Source of the DNA: Pseudomonas sp. ANT_H12B
GTDB lineage: Bacteria > Pseudomonadota > Gammaproteobacteria > Pseudomonadales > Pseudomonadaceae
Length of the DNA stretch: 64,000 nucleotides
Reading direction: 5' to 3'
Assembly: GCF_008369325.1 (NCBI RefSeq)
Contig: NZ_VOBI01000002.1
Coordinates: 124,001 to 188,000, forward strand
Below the pieces are notes generated by a model, which saw nothing but the letters and a program-made list of their open reading frames with translations, was not told the origin of the DNA and ran no database searches. Positions 26,033-35,098 of this stretch are shown in pieces; within the stretch, counting starts at the first letter, position 1; the number at the start of each line of letters is the position of its first letter. The position numbers and the translations under genes are program-made.

Positions 26033-27202
26033 ATGCCTTTGCCGTCCATGAAAGATCAGTTCGCTGCGCTGATCGCCGCACCCTCCGTCAGCTGTACCCA
26101 GCCCAGCCTCGATCAAACCAATCGCCCGGTGATCGACTTGCTGGCGACGTGGCTCGGTGACCTGGGTTTTGCCTGCGACATCCAGCAGGTCAGCCCCGGC
26201 AAATTCAACCTGCTGGCCAGTTTCGGCTCCGGCCCCGGTGGTTTGGTGCTGGCCGGTCACAGCGACACGGTGCCGTTCGACGGTGCTCTGTGGCAGACCG
26301 ATCCGCTGAAGCTGACCGAAGTCGATGGTCGCTGGATCGGGCTGGGCAGTTGCGACATGAAGGGCTTTTTCGCGCTGGCCATCGAAGCCGTCATACCGCT
26401 GCTCGATCAGCCGTTCAAGCAACCTTTGCTGATCCTCGCCACCTGCGATGAAGAAAGCTCGATGTCTGGTGCTCGCGCCTTGGCCGAAGCCGGACGTCCG
26501 TTGGGGCGGGCGGCGGTAATCGGCGAGCCGACCGGGCTCAAGCCGATCCGCATGCACAAAGGCATCATGATGGAGCGTATCGATATTCTCGGTCAGAGCG
26601 GCCACTCCTCGGACCCACGCCTTGGCCACAGCGCACTCGAAGCCATGCATGATGCCATTGGCGAACTGCGTGGGTTACGCCTGCTGTGGCAACGCGAATA
26701 TCGCAATCCGCAGTTCGGCGTACCGACGCCGACCCTGAACTTTGGCTGCATCCATGGCGGCGATAATCCCAACCGTATTTGCGGCCAGTGTTCGCTGGAG
26801 TTTGATCTGCGCCCCTTACCGGGCATGGACCCCAATGCCCTGCGCGCGGAGATTCTGAAGAAGCTCAAGCCCATTGCCGAGTGGCATCAGGTGAAGATCG
26901 ATTACGCGCCGCTGTTCCCCGAAGTGCCGCCGTTCGAGCAGGCCGAGGACGCCGAATTGGTCCGGGTCGCCGAAAAGCTCACCGGCCATCGCGCCGAAGC
27001 AGTGGCGTTCGGCACCGAAGCGCCTTATCTTCAGCGTCTTGGCTGCGAAACACTGGTGCTGGGCCCTGGCGATATCGCCTGCGCGCACCAACCGGGGGAA
27101 TACCTGGAAATGTCACGTTTGCAGCCTACGGTGCATCTATTACGTTCATTGATTGAACATTACTGCCTGACATCGGCTCAATATTCGGTGCCAAGCAGTT
27201 GA
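26033..27202 (+). CDS. argE: Acetylornithine deacetylase
   Basis: 389 residues from ATG 26033 with GGAG upstream. M20 metallopeptidase fold: first metal ligands in LAGHSDTVPFDG (His, Asp), bridging Asp in GSCDMKGFFAL, catalytic Glu pair in ATCDEESSMSGA, and the dimerisation lid domain (GQSGHSSDPRLGHSALEAMHD). It removes acetate from N-acetylornithine in arginine synthesis. Followed by argA 203 bases on, so the first and the deacetylating steps lie side by side. Pseudomonads also make ornithine by ArgJ recycling (known), so ArgE may be auxiliary. Confidence 0.92.
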   Translation: MPLPSMKDQFAALIAAPSVSCTQPSLDQTNRPVIDLLATWLGDLGFACDIQQVSPGKFNLLASFGSGPGGLVLAGHSDTVPFDGALWQTDPLKLTEVDGRWIGLGSCDMKGFFALAIEAVIPLLDQPFKQPLLILATCDEESSMSGARALAEAGRPLGRAAVIGEPTGLKPIRMHKGIMMERIDILGQSGHSSDPRLGHSALEAMHDAIGELRGLRLLWQREYRNPQFGVPTPTLNFGCIHGGDNPNRICGQCSLEFDLRPLPGMDPNALRAEILKKLKPIAEWHQVKIDYAPLFPEVPPFEQAEDAELVRVAEKLTGHRAEAVAFGTEAPYLQRLGCETLVLGPGDIACAHQPGEYLEMSRLQPTVHLLRSLIEHYCLTSAQYSVPSS

Positions 27203-27212
27203 GCGCGATCCA

Positions 27213-27240
27213 TGTGGGAGCGAGCAAGCTCGCTCCCACA
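27213..27240. repeat. REP palindrome
   Basis: TGTGGGAGCGAGC-AA-GCTCGCTCCCACA, perfect 13-base arms, between argE and argA. Confidence 0.8.
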
Positions 27241-27405
27241 GGTTCTGTGTATTGACTGACTAAACGTATAAATTGCCAGTGTCCCAACCCGTATTCATGA
27301 GGAGAGCGCGCGTGTCGCCAAGCCTGTTCCGACGATAACCATCAGCCCGCTGTGCATTTATGCTTCGCCCATTTTTTGGCTGCTATTTATTACAGGCCCA
27401 GGTTC

Positions 27406-28704
27406 ATGCCCGAATACGTCAATTGGCTTCGTCACGCTTCGCCCTACATCAACGCCCACCGCGATTGCACCTTCGTCGTCATGCTGCCCGGCGACGGCGT
27501 GGAACACCCGAACTTCGGCAATATCGTCCACGACCTCGTGCTGTTGCACAGCCTGGGCGTGCGACTGGTGCTGGTTCACGGTTCCCGTCCGCAAATTGAA
27601 ACCCGCCTCGCCGCGCGTGGCTTGACCCCGCATTACCACCATGACATGCGCATCACCGATGCCGCGACCCTTGAGTGCGTGATCGATGCGGTCGGCCAGC
27701 TGCGCATCGCCATCGAAGCGCGTCTGTCCATGGACATGGCTTCATCGCCGATGCAGGGCTCGCGTCTGCGGGTGGCCAGCGGCAACCTGGTAACGGCGCG
27801 GCCGATTGGCGTGCTTGAAGGCGTCGACTATCACCACACCGGCGAAGTGCGCCGGGTGGACCGCAAGGGCATCAATCGCCTGCTGGATGAACGCTCCATC
27901 GTGCTGTTGTCGCCACTGGGTTACTCGCCGACCGGTGAGATTTTCAACCTCGCCTGTGAAGACGTCGCCACCCGCGCGGCGATCGACCTTGGCGCGGACA
28001 AACTGCTGCTGTTCGGCGCCGACCTTGGCCTGATCGACGAAAATGGTCGTCTGGTTCGTGAACTGCGTCCGCAACAGGTCCCCGCGCATTTGCAACGTCT
28101 GGGCAGCAATTATCAAGCTGAACTGCTGGATGCGGCGGCTGAAGCCTGCCGTGGCGGCGTGGCTCGCAGTCATATCGTCAGTTATGTCGAAGACGGCGCG
28201 CTGCTGACCGAACTGTTCACCCGTGACGGTGGCGGTACGCTGGTGGCCCAGGAGCAGTTCGAAATTGTGCGCGAAGCGGCCATCGAAGACGTCGGTGGTT
28301 TGCTGGACTTGATCAGCCCGCTGGAAGAGCAGGGGATTCTGGTGCGTCGTTCTCGCGAGGTGCTGGAGCGTGAGGTCGAGCAGTTCAGTGTGGTCGAACG
28401 CGAAGGCATGATCATCGCCTGTGCGGCGCTGTATCAGATTGCTGATTCGGATGCGGGGGAGTTGGCGTGTCTGGCAGTGAACCCGGAGTATCGACATGGC
28501 GGTCGCGGCGATGAGTTGCTCGAACGCATTGAAACCCGCGCGCGGGCACAGGGTTTGAAAACCTTGTTCGTGCTGACCACCCGGACTGCGCACTGGTTCC
28601 GTGAGCGTGGGTTTGTGCCGAGCAGTGTCGAACGCCTGCCATCGGCCCGGGCCTCGTTGTACAACTATCAGCGCAATTCGAAGATCTTTGAAAAGACTCT
28701 GTAA
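27406..28704 (+). CDS. argA: N-acetylglutamate synthase
   Basis: 432 residues from ATG 27406, the usual length of the fused enzyme. N-terminal amino-acid-kinase-like domain (VVMLPGDGVEHPNFGNIVHD, LHSLGVRLVLVHGSRPQI), which binds the feedback inhibitor arginine, and C-terminal GNAT acetyltransferase domain (about 290-432) with IACAALYQIADSDAGELACL and the acetyl-CoA loop HGGRGDELLERIE. It makes N-acetylglutamate from glutamate and acetyl-CoA, the entry to arginine synthesis. A REP palindrome follows the stop. Confidence 0.95.
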   Translation: MPEYVNWLRHASPYINAHRDCTFVVMLPGDGVEHPNFGNIVHDLVLLHSLGVRLVLVHGSRPQIETRLAARGLTPHYHHDMRITDAATLECVIDAVGQLRIAIEARLSMDMASSPMQGSRLRVASGNLVTARPIGVLEGVDYHHTGEVRRVDRKGINRLLDERSIVLLSPLGYSPTGEIFNLACEDVATRAAIDLGADKLLLFGADLGLIDENGRLVRELRPQQVPAHLQRLGSNYQAELLDAAAEACRGGVARSHIVSYVEDGALLTELFTRDGGGTLVAQEQFEIVREAAIEDVGGLLDLISPLEEQGILVRRSREVLEREVEQFSVVEREGMIIACAALYQIADSDAGELACLAVNPEYRHGGRGDELLERIETRARAQGLKTLFVLTTRTAHWFRERGFVPSSVERLPSARASLYNYQRNSKIFEKTL

Positions 28705-28706
28705 CC

Positions 28707-28739
28707 TGATCGTTCCCACGCTCAGCGTGGGAACGATCA
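28707..28739. repeat. REP palindrome (CGTTCCCACGC class)
   Basis: TGATCGTTCCCACGCT-C-AGCGTGGGAACGATCA: perfect 16-base arms, three bases past the argA stop. It may help end the argA transcript, but has no T run. Confidence 0.8.
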
Positions 28740-28811
28740 TCAAGACACTTTTGACCGCGGCGCCCCCTTCGCGCGCAAGCCCGCGATCGGCTGCGCAGCA
28801 GCCGTTAGTAG

Positions 28812-29801
28812 TCACTCAGCCACAAACTTCGCACTGACATACGGCGAATAATCCGGCAGCACCGTTTCAACCTTCCCTTGTTCCTTCAAAAACTTCGCGG
28901 TTTCGCCAATCGCCTTGGCCGTGCCGCCGTCCAGCAGCGCGGTGGTTTGCTGCGTCTTGGCATCCGGGAAGGCTGAACCTGCCAGCATCTCCGGTACATC
29001 GGCGGCGTTGGCACCGGTCAGTTTTGCTATTTTCTGTACCGGCACCGAGTCGGCAGTCCAGCTGTCCTTATGCGCGGCATAGTCGGCGAACGAGTCCAGG
29101 GTGACCTTGGCGAATTTCGCCACGATATCCGGGTGCTTCTCGGCGTAATCCTTTCGCGCGACCCAAACCTCGAAGGTCGGTGCACCCCACTGGCCGACCA
29201 GTGCGGCGTCAGTCAACGTCTTGCCTGTCTTGCGAATCTCCCCCAGCGCTGGCGACCAGACAAACGCGCCGTCGATGTCGCCACGCTTCCAGGCAGCGGC
29301 GATTTCCGCCGGTTGCAGGTTCACCACTTTGACTTTCGAGGCGTCCAGGCCCCAGTGCTTGAGTGCGCCGAGCAGGCTGTAGTGAGAGGTGGAAACGAAC
29401 GGTGTGGCGATGGTCTTGCCGATCAGATCTTCCGGTTTATCGATACCGCTGCCATTGCGCACTACCAAGGCTTCGGCCGCATTGATTTGCGCGGAAACGA
29501 TGAACGCGACAATCGGCAGATTGCGCGAAGCGGCTGCCGCGAGCGGACTTGAGCCGAGGTTGCCAATCTGGACATCGCCGGAAGCAATTGCCGTTACTAC
29601 TTCCGGGCCACTGTTGAAACGACGCCAGTCAATTTTTTGGCCGATGGTTTTCTCGTACAGTCCATCGGCCTGGGGGACTTTGCTGGGGTCGATGCCCGTT
29701 TGATAACCGATGGTGAGGTTCGCCGCATGAGCGGAGAAAGAGAATGCGAGGGATGCACAAACTGTAACAAAAGGACTGGATAGTGCGCGTTTGGTTGTCA
29801 T
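28812..29801 (-). CDS. tauA: Taurine-type ABC transporter binding protein (orphan TauA)
   Basis: 329 residues from ATG at 29799-29801; signal peptide cut near AHA-ANLTIGYQT. It matches TauA: GYQTGIDPSKVPQADGLYEK, WRRFNSGPEVVTAIASGDVQ, GNLGSSPLAAAASRNLPI, and WKRGDIDGAFVWSPALGE. Periplasmic capture of taurine or related sulfonates. No tauB, tauC or tauD is adjacent; argA lies on one side and two porins on the other. It may feed a permease encoded elsewhere or the SsuBC pair downstream (inference). A motif shared with the porin promoter is in its upstream region. Confidence 0.85.
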   Translation of the reverse strand: MTTKRALSSPFVTVCASLAFSFSAHAANLTIGYQTGIDPSKVPQADGLYEKTIGQKIDWRRFNSGPEVVTAIASGDVQIGNLGSSPLAAAASRNLPIVAFIVSAQINAAEALVVRNGSGIDKPEDLIGKTIATPFVSTSHYSLLGALKHWGLDASKVKVVNLQPAEIAAAWKRGDIDGAFVWSPALGEIRKTGKTLTDAALVGQWGAPTFEVWVARKDYAEKHPDIVAKFAKVTLDSFADYAAHKDSWTADSVPVQKIAKLTGANAADVPEMLAGSAFPDAKTQQTTALLDGGTAKAIGETAKFLKEQGKVETVLPDYSPYVSAKFVAE

Positions 29802-30163
29802 GGCGGCGCCTCTCGGTAAGGGAATGTTTCCGAATTGCGTCAAAGCTAATCGATCTAAAAAATGGCTAATAAATACCATTTAGGAATTAGCTTATGAGTC
29901 GGCCGCTCTAGCTCGGGTCGATGAGTCGATGTGAACTCTATTCCTAAAAGGTATTAAAAAAGAATTTACCCATTCTTTTCGAGTTTATGACGAATTCATG
30001 ACCCTGCAAGGACCAAAAAACCGAGGGTTAGACTATGGTCGTAGACACACATAGTTACGATTGACTTGTGAGTCACTGTCTGGCGCTAATCGCGCATCTT
30101 AGGATCTTGGGCATTCGACCCCGGACCAGGAACACAAGAATTAGAAACGAGAGGAGCGAAACA
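29802..30163. promoter_or_regulatory. Divergent control region tauA / porin 1
   Basis: 362 bases, AT-rich, no gene. Inverted near-copies AATACCATTTAGGAAT (29872-29887) and ATTCCTAAAAGGTATT (29940-29955; 15 of 16 positions agree when reversed) flank the middle and face the two genes. The right copy extends into TTAAAAAAGAAT. GAGGAGCG lies just before the porin ATG. The layout suggests one regulator serving both genes. Confidence 0.55.
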
Positions 30164-31498
30164 ATGAACAAGTCCACCTTGGCCCTGGCCGTGGCTGTAG
30201 GGGTTTTGGCGCAGCAGGCAGGCGCCGCAGGTTTCATCGAAGACAGCAAGGCTTCCGTCAGTTCTCGCACCATGTATTACAACGCCGATTCCCGTGAAGG
30301 TGCTTCTAACGCTACTAACAATCAGCGAGAGACCGCTCAGGGCTTCAAGTTCGATTACCTGTCCGGTTTCACTCAGGGCACTGTCGGCTTTGGTATCGAC
30401 GCACAGGCGGTGGTGGGCATTCATCTGGACGGCGGCCGTGGTCATCACCCGGATAGTAACTCGTTCTTCCCAAGCGACAGCGACGGTTCGGCATCCGACT
30501 CGTACAGTCGTGCCGCGGCTAACGTCAAGGCGCGCTTCTCGAAAACCGAAGCTCACCTGGGTGGCGCGCTGCAACCCAACATGCCGATCCTGGTCGCGAA
30601 CGACAGCCGTTTGCTTCCACAGAGTTTCGAGGGTGGCACCATCACCTCGAAGGAAATCGACAACGTGACCTTCAACCTGGGGCAGCTCGAGCATGCAGCG
30701 GGTCGTGCATCCTCGAACACCACCGGCCTGGCAGTGGGTGGCGGTACCGAAGAAAGCAACAAATTCCGTTACGCCGGTGCCGACTGGAAGGTCACCAAAG
30801 ACCTGACCCTGCAGTACTACAACGCCAATCTGAAAGACTATTACAAGCAAAACTTCTTTGGTCTGGTGCACGTCCTCCCGATCAGCGCCAACCAGTCGTT
30901 CAAAACCGACTTGCGCTATTTCGATAGCAGCTCCGACGGCAAGAATGGGGATGCGGGTTATCGCTTCAACAACAACAACGGCTATGCCAAGACGCCGGGC
31001 GAGGTCGATAACAAGACCTGGAGTGCCATTTTCACTTACACCTTGGGCGGCAGCGCCTTCCTGTTGGGTCATCAGCGTGTCAGCGATGACGGCGGTTTCG
31101 TTTATCTGAACCAGGGCAACGTGGTCGATGGCAATGGCCGCAACGAAGGCGCGGCGGGGGCCAGTTTCTATCTGTTCACGGACTCGATGATCAACGGTTT
31201 CGTCCGTGCCGGCGAGAACACGACCTTTGGTCAGTACACCTACGACTTCGCCTCTCTAGGGGTGCCAGGCCTGAAAGCCTCGGCTGTCTATTTGCGTGGC
31301 GAGGACATCAAAGCTACTAGTGGCGTGGGTAAAGACTTGACCGAGTGGGAGCGCGACTTGCGCGTGGATTACGTAATTCAAACCGGTGCGCTTAAAGGGT
31401 TTGGCACAACACTCCGACACGGCACCTACCGCGGCGACAACATCACTGCCCAAGACCAGACCCGTCTGATCTTCAACTACACCTACAGCTTCCTGTAA
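30164..31498 (+). CDS. OprD-family outer membrane porin (copy 1)
   Basis: 444 residues from ATG 30164 with GAGGAG upstream. Signal peptide (NKSTLALAVAVGVLAQQAGA) then the OprD-family start GFIEDSKA, repeated beta-strand pattern (GFKFDYLSGFTQGTVGFGID, TLQYYNANLKDYYKQNFFGL) and a C-terminal aromatic strand YTYSFL for BAM recognition. Forms an 18-strand channel in the outer membrane for a small anionic or amino-acid-like solute (family). Neighbour TauA and the ssu genes suggest sulfonates or sulfate esters; inference. Porin 2 next to it shares the leader and signal peptide. Confidence 0.9.
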   Translation: MNKSTLALAVAVGVLAQQAGAAGFIEDSKASVSSRTMYYNADSREGASNATNNQRETAQGFKFDYLSGFTQGTVGFGIDAQAVVGIHLDGGRGHHPDSNSFFPSDSDGSASDSYSRAAANVKARFSKTEAHLGGALQPNMPILVANDSRLLPQSFEGGTITSKEIDNVTFNLGQLEHAAGRASSNTTGLAVGGGTEESNKFRYAGADWKVTKDLTLQYYNANLKDYYKQNFFGLVHVLPISANQSFKTDLRYFDSSSDGKNGDAGYRFNNNNGYAKTPGEVDNKTWSAIFTYTLGGSAFLLGHQRVSDDGGFVYLNQGNVVDGNGRNEGAAGASFYLFTDSMINGFVRAGENTTFGQYTYDFASLGVPGLKASAVYLRGEDIKATSGVGKDLTEWERDLRVDYVIQTGALKGFGTTLRHGTYRGDNITAQDQTRLIFNYTYSFL

Positions 31499-31872
31499 CA
31501 AGCTTCGCAAAAGAGCCTCGCCGGCTGGCGGGGTTTTTTTTGCATTTTTTTTGATATTCGATTTGGATATCACATAGTAATTTATTATTCTTTTTAGCTT
31601 TTAAAATAAACCCCTAAAGTGCATCTCATCGAGGCCGATACCTAGTGTCCCGCAGCGATTAAAACTTCGATTTTTATTCCTGAACGGCATGAAAAAGAAT
31701 GAAATTTGTTTTTTACGTTTACCATGCCGGCCCATTCGCTGCCCCCAGACCTTTGACTTAGACGCATCGGTGAAATGGCGCGCAAAAATTGTGGTTAGCG
31801 GCACCCGCATATTTCAGGATCCAGAGCATTCGACTCAGGACCGAAAAAATTAGAAACGAGAGGAGCGAAACA
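31499..31872 (+). promoter_or_regulatory. Intergenic region porin 1 / porin 2
   Basis: 374 bases: a terminator at 31515-31541, then AT-rich DNA with the motif TATTCCTGAACGGCATGAAA (start 31675, continuing AAGAAT), which parallels TATTCCTAAAAGGTATTAAA at 29939 upstream of porin 1. The last 30 bases (TTAGAAACGAGAGGAGCGAA onward) are identical to the porin 1 leader. No gene seen. Confidence 0.6.
31515..31541 (+). terminator. Terminator after porin 1
   Basis: GCCTCGCC-GGCT-GGCGGGG stem with T8 run. Confidence 0.75.
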
Positions 31873-33243
31873 ATGAACAAGTCCACCTTGGCCATGGCTG
31901 TGGCCATAGGGGTTTTGGCGCAGCAGGCAGGCGCCGCCGGTTTCATCGAAGACAGCAAGGCCACATTGGGGCTGCGTAACTTCTACATCAATAACGATAA
32001 CCGTGACTCTGGTGCTCATAGCACCCAAAGCAAAGCCGAAGAATGGGGCCAAGGCTTCGATCTGCGCTTTATCTCCGGTTACACCCAAGGCACTGTCGGC
32101 TTCGGTATTGATGCGATCGGTCTGCTGGGCGTTCGTCTGGATTCGGGCGGTGGCACCAACGGCGCTACTGCAGCCTCCGGGGCGAACTACGGTTCCTATG
32201 GCGGCACGGTTTTCCCAAGCAAGTCCAATGGCGAAGCCGTTGATAACTTCTCCAGTCTGGGCCTGACTGCCAAAGCCAAGATCTCCCAGACCGAACTGAA
32301 ACTGGGCACCTTGCAGCCAAAGAACCCGGTTATCGTGACCAACGACGGTCGTCTGCTGCCACAAACCTGGCAGGGTGGCCAGATCACTTCCGGCGAGATC
32401 AAAGACCTGACTCTGGTCGGTGGTCAGATCGAATCCGTGAAAGGTCGTAACTCGAGCAACAACGAGCAGCTGTCGATCGGTGGTGCCAACGGTCGTACCG
32501 CGAACGGTCGCGATAGCAACAAGTTCATCTACGCCGGTGGTGACTACAAAATCACCAAAGACCTGACTGCCCAGTACTACTACGGCAATCTGGAAGACTT
32601 CTACAAGCAGCACTTCTTGGGTCTGGTTCACAACTGGGCAATCGGTCCGGGTGTGCTGAAGTCCGATCTGCGTTACTTCAATAGCTCCGACGACGGCGCC
32701 AACGGTCACGACCCGCTGTATTACAGCACCGGTAACTACCAGGGTTTCACTGCTGGTCGCGGTAAAGTCGACAACAACCTGTACAGCGGCCTGTTCCTGT
32801 ACTCCGTTGCCGGTCACACCTTTGGTGGCGGTTATCAAGTCAGCAACGGCAGCAGCGACTTTCCTTGGCTGAACCAGGGCGACGGTTCGTCGAACTACAC
32901 CATCACCGACATGCAAATCCAGAAGTTCGGCCGCGCCGGCGAGCGCACCTGGCAAGCTCGCTACTCGTACGACTTCGCCAAAGTCGGTGTTCCAGGCCTG
33001 ACCGCCGGTATGGTTTACCTGCGTGGAGACAATATCGACACTGTCAGAAGCGTGACGGTACCGGCAGGTAATGGTCGCTCCGAGTGGGAACGTGACCTGA
33101 CTGTGGGTTACGTGATTCCGGAAGGCCCGCTGAAGAACCTCGGTTTCATGTGGAAAAACGCTACCTGGCGCAACGACATCCCGGGTCAACGTGACCAGGA
33201 TGAAAACCGCCTGATCGTCAGCTACTCGATCCCGCTGTTGTAA
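31873..33243 (+). CDS. OprD-family outer membrane porin (copy 2)
   Basis: 456 residues from ATG 31873 (GAGGAG upstream). Nearly the same signal peptide as copy 1 (NKSTLAMAVAIGVLAQQAGA) and the same mature start GFIEDSKA, then diverging: longer early loop with GGGTNGATAASG, LTAQYYYGNLEDFYKQHFLG, and C-terminal VSYSIPLL. The paralogues differ mainly in predicted loops, so they may take different solutes. The arrangement suggests tandem duplication of a porin with its promoter. Strong terminator follows. Confidence 0.9.
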   Translation: MNKSTLAMAVAIGVLAQQAGAAGFIEDSKATLGLRNFYINNDNRDSGAHSTQSKAEEWGQGFDLRFISGYTQGTVGFGIDAIGLLGVRLDSGGGTNGATAASGANYGSYGGTVFPSKSNGEAVDNFSSLGLTAKAKISQTELKLGTLQPKNPVIVTNDGRLLPQTWQGGQITSGEIKDLTLVGGQIESVKGRNSSNNEQLSIGGANGRTANGRDSNKFIYAGGDYKITKDLTAQYYYGNLEDFYKQHFLGLVHNWAIGPGVLKSDLRYFNSSDDGANGHDPLYYSTGNYQGFTAGRGKVDNNLYSGLFLYSVAGHTFGGGYQVSNGSSDFPWLNQGDGSSNYTITDMQIQKFGRAGERTWQARYSYDFAKVGVPGLTAGMVYLRGDNIDTVRSVTVPAGNGRSEWERDLTVGYVIPEGPLKNLGFMWKNATWRNDIPGQRDQDENRLIVSYSIPLL

Positions 33244-33264
33244 TAGCGCTCGCGCAACTGAAGT

Positions 33265-33304
33265 AAAAAAAGCCCCGCCCGGCATCACACCGGGCGGGGC
33301 TTTT
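33265..33304 (+). terminator. Terminator after porin 2
   Basis: AAAAAAGCCCCGCCCGG-CATCACA-CCGGGCGGGGCTTTT, a long GC-rich stem with A and T flanks. Confidence 0.88.
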
Positions 33305-33466
33305 GCGTTTTCAAGTCAGGCTCACCCCCGTAAACCCTCCTCGACATTTCCCTCTTTTTGCAGCAACTCAAGGCCTTCTCGAACCTTGTGGGCGATAGTC
33401 CTCCTGACCGCTGTCGAGGTCCAGTGAATACATTTTTAATATTCATTTACGATCTAAACAAATCGA

Positions 33467-33488
33467 TATTCATTCTTTTTAATGAATA
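33467..33488. promoter_or_regulatory. Inverted repeat upstream of lsfA
   Basis: Perfect arms TATTCATT (33467-33474) and AATGAATA (33481-33488) around CTTTTT, 50 bases before the lsfA ATG. AATGAATA recurs at 34309-34316 before ssuE. Candidate site for the sulfur-starvation activator (CysB-like); inference. Confidence 0.5.
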
Positions 33489-33538
33489 AGAAATGCAGGC
33501 ACAGTTGACCCCGACAAGCACTCACCAGGAGCAGCACC

Positions 33539-34177
33539 ATGAGCCTCAGACTGGGCGATATCGCCCCCGACTTTGAACAGGATTCCAGCGCCGGCACCCT
33601 CCGTTTCCACGAATGGCTGGGCGATAGCTGGGGCGTGCTGTTTTCCCACCCGGCGGACTTCACGCCGGTGTGCACCACTGAACTGGGCTTTACCGCCAAG
33701 CTCAAGGACGAATTTGCCCAGCGTGGTGTGAAAGCCATTGCCCTGTCCGTCGACCCGGTGGACTCGCACCACAAGTGGATCGAAGACATCAACGAAACCC
33801 AGAACACTCTCGTCAATTTTCCGATCCTTGCCGACGTCGACCGCAAGGTCTCGGACCTCTACGACCTGATCCACCCGAACGCCAACGACACGTTGACTGT
33901 GCGTTCGCTGTTCGTGATCGACCCGAACAAAAAGGTTCGGCTGACCATCACCTACCCGGCGAGCACTGGCCGAAACTTCCATGAAATCCTGCGGGTGATC
34001 GACTCGCTGCAACTCACCGACAACTACAAAGTGGCCACGCCGGCCAATTGGCAAGACGGTGATGAAGTGGTGATCGTGCCGTCGCTCAAGGACGAAGACG
34101 AAATCCAGAAACGCTTTCCCAAGGGCTACCGCGCGGTGAAACCGTACCTGCGTCTGACGCCACAACCGAACAGGTAA
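33539..34177 (+). CDS. lsfA: 1-Cys peroxiredoxin LsfA
   Basis: 212 residues, Prx6-type. Peroxidatic cysteine Cys45 in HPADFTPVCTTELG; conserved MSLRLGDIAPDFEQDSS start and the C-terminal dimer domain with TYPASTGRNFHEILRVIDSLQ. No resolving cysteine motif is evident, as usual for 1-Cys members. It reduces peroxides in the cytosol. LsfA is known as a sulfate-starvation-induced protein in Pseudomonas and is encoded beside ssu, as here. An AT-rich inverted repeat lies upstream. A REP, a terminator and a separate promoter separate it from ssuE. Confidence 0.93.
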   Translation: MSLRLGDIAPDFEQDSSAGTLRFHEWLGDSWGVLFSHPADFTPVCTTELGFTAKLKDEFAQRGVKAIALSVDPVDSHHKWIEDINETQNTLVNFPILADVDRKVSDLYDLIHPNANDTLTVRSLFVIDPNKKVRLTITYPASTGRNFHEILRVIDSLQLTDNYKVATPANWQDGDEVVIVPSLKDEDEIQKRFPKGYRAVKPYLRLTPQPNR

Positions 34178-34190
34178 CTCAGCTAACTCT

Positions 34191-34215
34191 CGTTCCCACG
34201 CTCCGCGTGGGAACG
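34191..34215. repeat. REP palindrome (CGTTCCCACGC class)
   Basis: CGTTCCCACGC-TCC-GCGTGGGAACG, after lsfA. Confidence 0.75.
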
Positions 34216-34239
34216 ATCACCATAAAGCAGGGGATTTTC

Positions 34240-34265
34240 GGGCCGTTTCGACGGCCTGTTTTTTT
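34240..34265 (+). terminator. Terminator after lsfA
   Basis: GGGCCGT-TTCG-ACGGCCTG stem with UUCG-type loop and T7 run. Confidence 0.85.
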
Positions 34266-34415
34266 GCCTGGAGGGAATGTTTTCATATATCTCTAAAGTG
34301 CATAACTAAATGAATAAATATGATTTATGGATATAAAAATCCCCTGTTAAGGTCACTTCCACCAAAGCGAGATCGCAAACCGCGAATCGCCAACACCGTT
34401 CAAGGAATTGTCTGA

Positions 34416-35009
34416 ATGCTGGTCGTCTCACTCGGTGGCAGTCCCAGCCAACGCTCCCGTTCCGGGGTGCTGCTGGAGCGTTCCCAGCGCTGGTTGCAGG
34501 AGCAAGGTGTGGAGGTGGTGAGTTACCAGGTGCGGGACTTCCCGGCCGAAGACTTGCTGCACGCACGCTTCGACAGCCCGAAGGTCATCGACCTGCTGCA
34601 ACAGATTGAAAACGCCGATGGCCTGCTGATCGCCACGCCGGTCTACAAAGCGTCGTTCTCCGGCGCATTGAAAACCGTGCTGGACCTGCTGCCCGAGCGC
34701 GCCCTGGCCCACAAAGTGGTTTTGCCAATGGCCACCGGCGGCAGTATCGCCCACATGCTGGCGGTGGATTACGCGCTCAAGCCGGTGCTGTCGGCACTGA
34801 AAGCCCAGGAAATGCTCCACGGGATTTTCGCCGTAGACAGCCAGATCGCTTACGGCGAAGGCAGCGTCCAGGCGCAGTTGGCACCGGAGCTGGAACAACG
34901 ACTGAATGAATCACTGGAGCTGTTTTTCAGCGCCATGGCCCGACGGCCCAAGCCGATCGATCCGAACCTGTTGAATGAACGTTTGTTGAGTGCTCGCTGG
35001 AGCATTTAA
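34416..35009 (+). CDS. ssuE: NADPH-dependent FMN reductase SsuE
   Basis: 197 residues. Flavodoxin-like fold: [20 protein letters not shown] phosphate loop at the N-terminus, [20 protein letters not shown] near 70-85 and [20 protein letters not shown] near 108. It supplies reduced FMN to the SsuD monooxygenase. First gene of ssuEADCBF; preceded by AT-rich DNA with AATGAATA (34309) about 100 bases upstream, consistent with its own sulfate-starvation promoter. Confidence 0.94.
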   Translation: MLVVSLGGSPSQRSRSGVLLERSQRWLQEQGVEVVSYQVRDFPAEDLLHARFDSPKVIDLLQQIENADGLLIATPVYKASFSGALKTVLDLLPERALAHKVVLPMATGGSIAHMLAVDYALKPVLSALKAQEMLHGIFAVDSQIAYGEGSVQAQLAPELEQRLNESLELFFSAMARRPKPIDPNLLNERLLSARWSI

Positions 35010-35098
35010 ACCTCACCCGAATTTGAAACACTCACCTTACTCAGCCGCTAACGGCCAAGCAGGTGCAGCCAAAACCCAACTGCAAAAAGGAGAGCGCC

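Noticed and set aside
33330..33450. Minus-strand coding-like stretch (IAHKVREGLELLQKEGN) between porin 2 and lsfA
   Set aside because: Composition looks coding, and AGGAGG precedes it, but there is no ATG, GTG or TTG at the right place and the frame closes upstream. It may be a fragment of a lost gene, but I cannot name it or support it.
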